Shown: in pieces, positions 1 to 7,164 of the stretch
Position numbering within the stretch: position 1 is the first letter of the stretch
Layout: each line of letters begins with the position of its first letter
From: Tannerellaceae bacterium
GTDB lineage: Bacteria; Bacteroidota; Bacteroidia; Bacteroidales; Tannerellaceae
DNA: 9,456 nt
NCBI GenBank assembly: GCA_020860805.1
Contig: JAJBTP010000088.1
Span: forward strand, 1 to 9,456
Direction: 5' to 3'
Position numbers and translations under genes: made by a program
The notes under the pieces: generated by a model
The model's database searches: none
Seen by the model: the letters and a program-made list of their open reading frames with translations, nothing else
What the model was told of the DNA's origin: nothing

Positions 1-50
1 GCTGTAAGGTTAAATAAATACAGTAAAAACGAAAAACAGAAAAAACAAAC
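1..50 (+). other. A-rich leader upstream of tamB
   Basis: This is the short non-coding lead-in to tamB. It is strongly A-rich, with runs of A between positions 25 and 47, and has no GGAGG-like ribosome binding site. That is normal for Bacteroidetes, where A-rich leaders rather than Shine-Dalgarno pairing usually mark starts. An in-frame TAA at 15-17 closes the tamB frame upstream, so GTG at 51 is the first usable start. I see no convincing Bacteroides-type promoter (TTTG about 20 bases before TAnnTTTG) in these 50 bases; the promoter may lie outside the window. Confidence 0.4.
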
Positions 51-1613
51 GTGAGGAAAGTGCTGAAATGGGTGGGTATAATCTGCCTTATACCTATAGC
101 ATTGGTAGTATTACTTGCAATTCTATTATACCTCCCGCCTTTTCAGAATTTTGTAATCGGTAAAGCTCTTGAATATGCGGATAAAGCTACCGGTATGGAA
201 ATCGGTATTCAGCGGATACGGATTGGATTTCCTTTGAAGCTGGATGTAAAGGGGGTACAGGTAGTACTGCCGCCTGCCGATACGTTACTGACTGCCCAAA
301 ACCTTACAGCCAGTATTAAGCCTTTTCCTTTATTAAAGAAAGAAGTCGAATTTGGCGGCTTTGATTTGGAGACTGTTACACTCAATACAGATACACTGAT
401 CGATGGATTGTGGATACAGGGCGGTTTTTCCCGGCTCAATCTGGATATAGACAAAATAGATTTGAATACCCAACAAGTCTACATCAATGATATGGATTTT
501 TCGGATGCGAATGTCCGGTTGGTTATGTCTGAGCCTAAAAATCCGAAAGACTCGGTTTCAGAACCTTCCGGGTGGCGGGTAGAACTGGATCAGGTAACGC
601 TAACCCGGATTCAGTTTGATATGCAGGTACCTGCGGATACGCTTCATCTGAATGCCTTTGTGGATAAAGCAACTTTAAAAAATGGTAAAGCCGATTTATT
701 TACGGCAGAATATACAGCAAGTGAATTTTCCTTAACCAATTCTTCTGTAACCTATAATGCAAATGAAAACACACCGGTTGCGGGCTTAGACCCGCAACAC
801 ATTGCTGTACAGAACCTGAATATACGTGTTAATTCTCTGGTTTACCATGGCAGGGATATCAATGCGGATATTCAGGATTTATCTTTTCAGGAACGGTCAG
901 GGCTTACCCTTACATCGCTGACCGGAAATTTGGAAAGTGATAGTACGAAGATAGAAATCCCTAATCTTCAGTTGCGGACTACTGATTCCAGACTTAGCCT
1001 GATTGCTACGGTTCCCTGGAGGGCGTTAAACAAAGAACCACAGGGAAATATGCGGGCTATTGTAAGAGGGAGTATCGGTAAAAAGGATTTAGTGCGGGCA
1101 GTGGGACAGCTTCCGTCTAATTTGCAGACTTCTTATCCGGACCGCCCACTGGCTGTTATTGTGGGGGTGGAAGGAAACCAGAATCTGATTCGTATCAATC
1201 AGCTAAAGGCCGAATTACCCGGCTCATTTACTATAAATGCTTCCGGGGCCTTGCGCCAGATTGCAGATGAGAGCCGGCGTTCGGGAAATCTCAAACTTTC
1301 GGCTCAAACCCAGGATATGACCTTTGTGATGAGTTTATTGCCTCCGGATACCAGGGCCCGTTTCCGGATACCTTCTGGTATCAGGCTATCCGGAGAAGTA
1401 GGGTTATCCGGTACAGATTACCGGGCCCGTTTATTAATGACGGAAGCCAAAGGAATAATCCGGTTGAACGGACAATATGATACATCGGCTGAATCGTATG
1501 CACTTAATCTGAAGATAGATAGTTTGCAACCCAATCATTTTTTTGCCAAAGGATTCGTTAATGTGGCTTACGGCAACAGTGCGTGCGCAAGGCAGAGGTA
1601 CAGATATTTATAG
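51..1613 (+). CDS. tamB: TamB N-terminal fragment (before frameshift)
   Basis: This is the first reading frame of the broken tamB, 520 codons from GTG at 51 to TAG at 1611-1613. Residues 1-7 are basic, 8-28 are a membrane anchor, and the rest is beta-rich AsmA/TamB-type periplasmic sequence. About the first 496 residues are genuine TamB. The last 24 or so, after the poly-T run at 1538, are out-of-frame reading with no family resemblance. Translated alone, it would be an anchored stub without the C-terminal domain that contacts the outer-membrane partner, so it is unlikely to work. Confidence 0.8.
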   Translation: MRKVLKWVGIICLIPIALVVLLAILLYLPPFQNFVIGKALEYADKATGMEIGIQRIRIGFPLKLDVKGVQVVLPPADTLLTAQNLTASIKPFPLLKKEVEFGGFDLETVTLNTDTLIDGLWIQGGFSRLNLDIDKIDLNTQQVYINDMDFSDANVRLVMSEPKNPKDSVSEPSGWRVELDQVTLTRIQFDMQVPADTLHLNAFVDKATLKNGKADLFTAEYTASEFSLTNSSVTYNANENTPVAGLDPQHIAVQNLNIRVNSLVYHGRDINADIQDLSFQERSGLTLTSLTGNLESDSTKIEIPNLQLRTTDSRLSLIATVPWRALNKEPQGNMRAIVRGSIGKKDLVRAVGQLPSNLQTSYPDRPLAVIVGVEGNQNLIRINQLKAELPGSFTINASGALRQIADESRRSGNLKLSAQTQDMTFVMSLLPPDTRARFRIPSGIRLSGEVGLSGTDYRARLLMTEAKGIIRLNGQYDTSAESYALNLKIDSLQPNHFFAKGFVNVAYGNSACARQRYRYL

Positions 1614-4600
1614 TGCATCATCTACCCGTATCAATGCATCGGGTACGGTAGAAGATGTCCGGTATGCTTCTACACAATTGAGAGATGTTACTTTTACAGG
1701 TACTCTGGCGCAAAATAAGGCACATCTGGATTTGGAAAGTACCGATCCGAATGCCGATATGGATTTGACACTGGATGCTGTTCTCTGCCGGAATTATGTA
1801 GAGGGTACGCTGGCATTGGAAGCTAATCATATCGATTTCCAGCGGTTGCATCTGTTACAGGATACAGTAGCAACTACTTTTAGTTTATATGCTGAAGGAG
1901 AGAGTGATTTGAAAAAAGATACCGAACTGGATGTGACGATTGGTAACTGGGAAATTGCTACTCCCCAGCGAACCTATCGTCCTAAATTAGTAACCTTACA
2001 TGCCCGTACGGATGCGGATACCACCCGTATTTCGCTTCACAACGGAGACCTGGGAGTCGTGGTTACCGGCAATGCCGATCCGCAAACAGTGATTCACCAG
2101 TTTACAACAATCTCCGGTGAAATCAATACACAGCTGGTACGGGATACGATGATCGCCATTGCCTCCTTACAACCTCTTTTACCGGATATGCATCTGGAGG
2201 CTACGGCAGGAACAGATAATTTAATCTTCTCTTATCTGCAACAGCAAAAAATTACGTTTAATCAAATCAATATAGAAGCAACGACTTCACCGGAAGAAGG
2301 TATTAATGCGGATGCCGGTGTTTATATCTTTAACCGGGATACATTACGCATCGATACGGTACAACTGGCCATACGGCAGGATGCGGCAGGGCTGGCTTTC
2401 AGGGTAGAAGTAGAAAAGAACCGTTACCGCAACCAGGCTCCTTTTACCGCGCAGGTAGAAGGACACCTCAGGGATAACTATGCAGATGCTGAAATAACCT
2501 ATAAAAATGAGAAAGATGAAACCGGAATTCTGTTAGGAGTACGTGCCAATAAGATTCCCGGAGGAATCAATGCCACCCTTTTCCCGGATAATCCCGTGCT
2601 GGCTTTCCGTACATTTAACCTGAACCAGGATAACTATATCCAATACCGTAGTAAAGAAGATGTCCGGGCAAATGTAAGGTTAACGGGAGAAGATAATGCT
2701 TCCATCTGGATACATTCTGACCCACCCAATGCAAAGATGCAGGACTTACATGTAGAGTTAAGCCAGTTTGATTTACATGTTCTTACCGAGGGATTCCCAC
2801 AGTTGCCATCTATGGAGGGTATGCTGAATGCAGATGTAAGCTATACGCCTAAGGACAGTACTTTCCAGATAGTAGCGGATATTCATGTTGATACACTTAT
2901 TTACCAGGGTGGCCGTGTGGGTGAGGTCATGGCAAATGCGGTATATCTGCCGTTAGGAAATGGTCGCCAGCAGGTAGATGTCCATCTGTTCAGGGACAGA
3001 GAAGAAGTACTGACTGCAACAGCACTTTACCAGAGCGGTACACCGGATCATATAGATGGAGCCATTGAATTAACTCATTTACCGATGGCTATGATATCTC
3101 CGTTTATTCCCGATCAAATCGCTTCTCTTTCAGGAGCACTTAACGGAGATATGACCCTAAGTGGTAGTACGGCGCAGCCTCAGATTAACGGCTATCTACA
3201 AATGGATACCGCAGCTATTTATGTGAATCCGGCAGGGTCTAATTTCCGGTTGGATGATGGACGTATAGAAGTTGCCAACAGTTTGATTTCTTTCAATACA
3301 TATAAAATTTATTCTGAAGGCAATGATCCGTTTACTATTGACGGGACAGTAGATATCGGTAATATAGCTAATATAGTTACCGATCTGCGAATGTCGGCCA
3401 GCAATATGGAGTTACTGGATGCTGACCGGACGTCTGAAAGTATAGTATATGGAAAGTTAATCATTGATTTGAATACCACAATCAAAGGTCCTGTAAATGC
3501 ACTTTCTATCCGGGGAGATGTGCATCTGGTCGGAGGGACCAATGCAACGTACGTAATGACAGACTCACCTCTTACCGTACAGGACCGGATGGACGGATTG
3601 GTAACCTTTGTCAATTTTGCTGACACCTTTACTATTCGTGACCGTAACAGACGGCCGGAAGTCAAGCCGTTGGGAGGTATGGATATCTTGTTTGTTGTGC
3701 GTATTGACGAAGCTGTCCAGTTAAATGTGGATTTAACCCCCGATCAATCCAACCGGGTTGAACTGATTGGTGGAGGTGATTTGACTTTCCAGTCAAATTC
3801 CGAAGGAATTATCGTATTAAACGGTACATATACCATGTCGGGAGGAACTGTTTCCTATACCTTACCAGTCGTACCATTAAAAGACTTCACTGTTCATGAA
3901 GGAAGTTATGTAACATGGACAGGTGATCCGGTGAATCCAACGGTAAACCTGACTGCAACCGAAAGAGTCCGGGCTTCTGTGGCTTCTGCTAGCGGAGGTA
4001 CCCGTATGGTTAATTTTGATGTGGGTATTGTGGTGACCGGTACACTGGAAGATTTAGCTCTCAACTTTACGTTGAACTCGCCGGACGACGGAGATGTACA
4101 AAGTGAACTGGCTTCTATGGGTGAAGACGAGGTATCCCGTCAGGCAGTAGGTATGTTGATAACCGGACGTTACCTGGCCGGAGGCGGTGATGGAAATATG
4201 AACTTTGATATGGGGTCGGCTTTAAATTCATTTTTACAGAATGAGATTGGAAATATTGCCGGAGACGCTCTTAAAACCGTAGACATCTCTTTTGATATGG
4301 ATAACTATGATGATAATGGACAATCCCGCACCGACTATTCCTTTAAGTTCGCCAAACGTTTCTATAATGACCGTATCCAGGTCGTGATTGGCGGACGGGT
4401 TTCAACCGGTGAGGATTTAAGTAATAACTCACAATCCTTTATCGATGATGTGTCTGTTGAATACCGTTTGGATCAGACCGGTACACGCTATGTTAAAGTC
4501 TTCCATGATACAACCTATGAAAGTCTGCTGGAAGGTGAGATTACCGAAACAGGAGTAGGGCTGGTGTTGCGTAAAAAGATGAGGCTTCTACGGGAATTAT

Positions 4601-4698
4601 TTATCTTCCGTAAGAATAAAAACAAACCGGTTACAGATGAAAGTGTAAGTGAAAAAATGAATAACGGAAAAACAGAAAATGAAATACAAAAGCAATAA
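1543..4698 (+). CDS. tamB: TamB middle and C-terminal fragment (after frameshift)
   Basis: This is the second reading frame of the broken tamB, up to 1051 codons. It overlaps the first frame by 71 bases. The only nearby starts are TTG at 1543 and ATG at 1561, and neither looks like a real start: the sequence simply continues the protein (LPKDSLMWLT joins directly to the preceding PNHF). It has no signal peptide or membrane segment, so it could not reach the periplasm on its own. It carries the bulk of the beta-repeat region and the TamB_C/DUF490 domain, including the LNGTYTMSGGT and WTGDPVNPT stretches around 3816-3945. It ends in a lysine- and glutamate-rich tail whose codons overlap the tamL start. 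Treat it as part of one gene, not as a separate protein. Confidence 0.85.
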   Translation: MPKDSLMWLTATVRAQGRGTDIYSASSTRINASGTVEDVRYASTQLRDVTFTGTLAQNKAHLDLESTDPNADMDLTLDAVLCRNYVEGTLALEANHIDFQRLHLLQDTVATTFSLYAEGESDLKKDTELDVTIGNWEIATPQRTYRPKLVTLHARTDADTTRISLHNGDLGVVVTGNADPQTVIHQFTTISGEINTQLVRDTMIAIASLQPLLPDMHLEATAGTDNLIFSYLQQQKITFNQINIEATTSPEEGINADAGVYIFNRDTLRIDTVQLAIRQDAAGLAFRVEVEKNRYRNQAPFTAQVEGHLRDNYADAEITYKNEKDETGILLGVRANKIPGGINATLFPDNPVLAFRTFNLNQDNYIQYRSKEDVRANVRLTGEDNASIWIHSDPPNAKMQDLHVELSQFDLHVLTEGFPQLPSMEGMLNADVSYTPKDSTFQIVADIHVDTLIYQGGRVGEVMANAVYLPLGNGRQQVDVHLFRDREEVLTATALYQSGTPDHIDGAIELTHLPMAMISPFIPDQIASLSGALNGDMTLSGSTAQPQINGYLQMDTAAIYVNPAGSNFRLDDGRIEVANSLISFNTYKIYSEGNDPFTIDGTVDIGNIANIVTDLRMSASNMELLDADRTSESIVYGKLIIDLNTTIKGPVNALSIRGDVHLVGGTNATYVMTDSPLTVQDRMDGLVTFVNFADTFTIRDRNRRPEVKPLGGMDILFVVRIDEAVQLNVDLTPDQSNRVELIGGGDLTFQSNSEGIIVLNGTYTMSGGTVSYTLPVVPLKDFTVHEGSYVTWTGDPVNPTVNLTATERVRASVASASGGTRMVNFDVGIVVTGTLEDLALNFTLNSPDDGDVQSELASMGEDEVSRQAVGMLITGRYLAGGGDGNMNFDMGSALNSFLQNEIGNIAGDALKTVDISFDMDNYDDNGQSRTDYSFKFAKRFYNDRIQVVIGGRVSTGEDLSNNSQSFIDDVSVEYRLDQTGTRYVKVFHDTTYESLLEGEITETGVGLVLRKKMRLLRELFIFRKNKNKPVTDESVSEKMNNGKTENEIQKQ

Positions 4699-7003
4699 CA
4701 TAGGAGTACGTATTGGCTGGATTCTTCTGCTATTTATTCTTTTGGCAGCTTGTTCTACTACAAAGAATCTGCCCGAAGGCGAAGTACTTTATACGGGAAT
4801 CAAAAAGATAGAAGTAACGGAAAAAGATAATTCCGCTTATGGACGTGAATCGTTGAATGAAGTGGAAAGTGCGTTGAAATATCCGCCTAATAATGCTTTG
4901 TTGGGAAGTTCGTCTATCCGTTTTCCATTGCCTGTAGGATTATGGATGTACAATGCTTTTGTCAATAAAGAAGGGAAAGTTTCCCGTTGGATATTTAAAC
5001 GTTTTGCTGCCAAACCGGCATTTATCAGTACTGTTAATCCGGACGTACGCACAAAAGTGGCTTATAACCTGTTGAGGGAGAACAATTATTTTGACGGATA
5101 TACTTCCCATGAAGTTATTCCTGATAAAAAGAACGATAGAAAGGCTAAAATAGAATATACGATAAGTATGAATCATTCGTATACCTATGATAGTATCTGG
5201 ACTGTGCGGATGAGGCATGCGATGGATACCCTTATCCGGTTGAATAAGGGCGACCAGTTGTTACATAAGGGCGACCCGTTTAATGTTTCTATTATGGAAG
5301 CAGAACGGAATAGGTTGTCGAAAATTATGCGTAACAATGGATTTTATTATTTCCGTCCTAACTTTCTGGTATATGAGGCAGATACAACGATTGTACCGGG
5401 AAAAGTGTGGTTACGCATGGTACGCAAGGAAGGGATTCCCGGGCAGGCTTTACGGCCCTATACTATCGGGAATATAGCCGTACGGATGAATGGCTTTTAT
5501 AATGAATCCCCCACTGATTCGATTCAGTATAAAGATTTAACGATTCATTACCAGGGAAAGTTACGGGTACGCCCCGGAGTATTATACAATCGCATCAAAT
5601 TCCGCCCGGGTGATTTATATACACAGGATAAGCAGGATAAAACCCAGACGGCACTTTCACAGTTGCAGGTATTCCGGTATGCAGAGATGGATTTTAATCC
5701 ACCTGATACTACCCGCCGGAACAGCGTGCTGGACCTGGATATTCATACCGTATATGATCTTCCGTTAAATGGTGAATTTGAAGTAAATCTAACCACTAAA
5801 AGTAACGATCAAACCGGACCTGGTGCTATCTTTAGTGTCACCAAACGAAATATATTTGGTGGTGGTGAAGTATTCGGAGTACAGTTAAAAGGCTCGTATG
5901 AATGGAATACAGGAAACCGGGTAAGTGGCGGGAACGCTTCTCTGAACAGTTATGAGTTGGGAATAACCACAACCCTTTCTGTACCCAAACTTCTTTTTCC
6001 TGGATTTATTCATAAAGAATATGAATACCCCACCAGTACCAATTTCCGTTTGTATGCGGATATGTTACAACGGGCCGGATTTTTTCGTTTGTTATCTTTT
6101 GGCGGAAATATGAATTATGATTTTCAACCGACACCGGTGAGTAAACATTCGATTACAGCTTTCCGGTTATCTTACAACTTACTTCAATCCACAACACACG
6201 AATTTGATAGTATATCCCAACGGAATCCGGCTCTTTTCCAGAGTTTGCAAAACCAGTTTATTCCGGCTATAGGCTATACGTACACGTATGATGATATTGC
6301 CTTAAAAAGAAAGAACCATTTCTGGTGGCAGACTTCTGTTACCCAGGCCGGTAATATTATTAATGGTCTCCTTGCGATTGGTGGGTATGATTATAACGAA
6401 GTAGGAAAAAAGTTACTTAATAATCCGTTTGCCCAATTTATAAAAGGCACCAGTGAAATACGTTATACGTTTAATTTCAATCAGAAACATGCGATTGCTA
6501 CACGTATTATGTCTGGTGCAGTCTATAGTTATGGAAATGCCCGTGTAACTCCTTACAATGAACAGTTCTTTATCGGAGGAGCAAACAGTATCCGTGCTTT
6601 TACCGTACGTAGTATTGGTCCGGGACGTTTTGTTCCGGAATCGGATAGCCGGTATGCTTATCTGGATCAGACCGGGGAGTTTAAATTTGAAGCCAATGCC
6701 GAGTATCGTTTCAAAATTATGGGAGATTTACATGGAGCAACCTTTATGGATACAGGAAATGTATGGTTGTTGAGAGAAGACGAAGCACGTCCTGATGGCA
6801 AGCTAAAAGGAAGCCGCTTCTTTAAAGACCTGGCATTAGGTACCGGTGTAGGCTTAAGATATGATTTGGATTTTCTGGTTATCCGTCTGGATTTAGGAAT
6901 CGCTTTACATATTCCATATGATACCGGGAAAAGCGGATACTATAACATCCCTAAATTTAAAGACGGCCTCGGATGGCACCTGGCAGTAGGATATCCGTTC
7001 TGA
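4679..7003 (+). CDS. tamL: TamL, lipoprotein TamA/Omp85-family outer-membrane assembly protein
   Basis: This is the outer-membrane partner of TamB, an Omp85 protein with periplasmic POTRA repeats followed by a beta-barrel. The N-terminus is a lipoprotein signal: basic KYKSNN, a hydrophobic stretch at residues 14-23, and an LAAC lipobox with Cys25 as the acylation site. A lipid-anchored TamA variant (TamL) is the known Bacteroidetes form. Residues 26 to about 360 are POTRA-like. The barrel runs from about 365 to 774, with TKRNIFGGGE near 390 and the conserved barrel loop motif GGANSIRAF near 633-641 (Arg639 is the Omp85 arginine). The chain ends in an aromatic beta-signal, VGYPF. The frame is intact at 774 residues and ends in tandem stops TGATGA. 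ATG at 4679 overlaps tamB by 20 bases, which implies one operon and possibly coupled translation. BamA is the alternative family member, but the lipobox and the tamB linkage favour TamL. Confidence 0.92.
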   Translation: MKYKSNNIGVRIGWILLLFILLAACSTTKNLPEGEVLYTGIKKIEVTEKDNSAYGRESLNEVESALKYPPNNALLGSSSIRFPLPVGLWMYNAFVNKEGKVSRWIFKRFAAKPAFISTVNPDVRTKVAYNLLRENNYFDGYTSHEVIPDKKNDRKAKIEYTISMNHSYTYDSIWTVRMRHAMDTLIRLNKGDQLLHKGDPFNVSIMEAERNRLSKIMRNNGFYYFRPNFLVYEADTTIVPGKVWLRMVRKEGIPGQALRPYTIGNIAVRMNGFYNESPTDSIQYKDLTIHYQGKLRVRPGVLYNRIKFRPGDLYTQDKQDKTQTALSQLQVFRYAEMDFNPPDTTRRNSVLDLDIHTVYDLPLNGEFEVNLTTKSNDQTGPGAIFSVTKRNIFGGGEVFGVQLKGSYEWNTGNRVSGGNASLNSYELGITTTLSVPKLLFPGFIHKEYEYPTSTNFRLYADMLQRAGFFRLLSFGGNMNYDFQPTPVSKHSITAFRLSYNLLQSTTHEFDSISQRNPALFQSLQNQFIPAIGYTYTYDDIALKRKNHFWWQTSVTQAGNIINGLLAIGGYDYNEVGKKLLNNPFAQFIKGTSEIRYTFNFNQKHAIATRIMSGAVYSYGNARVTPYNEQFFIGGANSIRAFTVRSIGPGRFVPESDSRYAYLDQTGEFKFEANAEYRFKIMGDLHGATFMDTGNVWLLREDEARPDGKLKGSRFFKDLALGTGVGLRYDLDFLVIRLDLGIALHIPYDTGKSGYYNIPKFKDGLGWHLAVGYPF

Positions 7004-7040
7004 TGAATCCAAAAACCATATTTTGGTTGAAAGAGATGTA

Positions 7041-7061
7041 TAACCCTCTTGAGAAGGGTTA
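7041..7061. repeat. Small intergenic hairpin with G-rich flank
   Basis: TAACCCT at 7041-7047 and AGGGTTA at 7055-7061 pair as a 7-bp stem around a 7-base loop. A GGGGTGTGTTTGTGG flank follows. It lies 38 bases after the tamL stop, so it may contribute to 3'-end formation. No T tract follows the stem, which argues against a classical intrinsic terminator. The CTTGAG core and the GGGGTGTGT flank look to me like dispersed intergenic elements common in Bacteroidetes genomes, but that is from memory and needs a genome-wide search. Confidence 0.35.
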
Positions 7062-7093
7062 GGGGTGTGTTTGTGGATTTATAGAGGACAGTT

Positions 7094-7129
7094 ATGGTTT
7101 AAGGGGATTTGCAAATCCCCTTAAACCAT
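7094..7129. terminator. Perfect 36-bp palindrome, probable bidirectional terminator
   Basis: Positions 7094-7110 and 7113-7129 are exact reverse complements, 17 bases each, around a central GC. The symmetry is therefore perfect over 36 bases, with TTTGCAAA at the core. As RNA it can fold into a stem of about 16 bp with a 4-base loop on either strand. It sits between the convergent ends of tamL (91 bases away) and the GH97 gene (35 bases away), where a two-way terminator is expected. Neither side has a strong U tract, so it could instead be a dispersed REP-like element or a transcript-stabilising hairpin. Confidence 0.55.
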
Positions 7130-7164
7130 TGATTGTTTCGGTCACAACTGATTTGTAATCCATT

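Larger units (their letters stand above)
51..4698 (+). pseudogene. tamB: Translocation/assembly module protein TamB, frameshifted (whole locus)
   Basis: TamB is the inner-membrane-anchored, periplasm-spanning subunit of the Translocation and Assembly Module. It works with an outer-membrane Omp85 partner (here TamL, next gene) and belongs to the AsmA-like family implicated in moving phospholipids to the outer membrane. If one T is removed from the 7-T run at 1538-1544, the locus reads as about 1548 residues, a normal length for Bacteroidetes TamB. Residues 8-28 form a single hydrophobic anchor after a basic MRKVLKW start. A long region of amphipathic beta repeats follows. The TamB_C/DUF490 domain lies in roughly the last 400 residues, with the SGGT turn near residue 1263, WTGDP near 1288, and a charged tail. 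GTG at 51 is chosen because it directly precedes the anchor and a stop lies upstream in frame. As written, the frame breaks at residue 497. I infer sequencing error or recent mutation rather than an old pseudogene, since both halves look well preserved. Confidence 0.9.

Noticed and set aside
1530..1560. Programmed frameshifting as the main explanation of the tamB break
   Set aside because: There is no visible stimulatory element, TamB is normally a single continuous protein, and the same kind of homopolymer indel occurs in the unrelated GH97 gene; error or mutation is simpler.
3309..3665. A 118-codon minus-strand reading frame inside tamB
   Set aside because: It lies wholly under the well-conserved tamB coding sequence, has no recognisable domain or start context, and fits an antisense shadow.
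4837..5218. Two minus-strand reading frames under the start of tamL
   Set aside because: Both overlap the POTRA-coding part of an intact gene and show no signal, domain or plausible start.
7009..7026. CCAAAA/TTTTGG inverted repeat just after the tamL stop
   Set aside because: It is only six A/T-rich base pairs with a 6-base loop, too weak to call a terminator.
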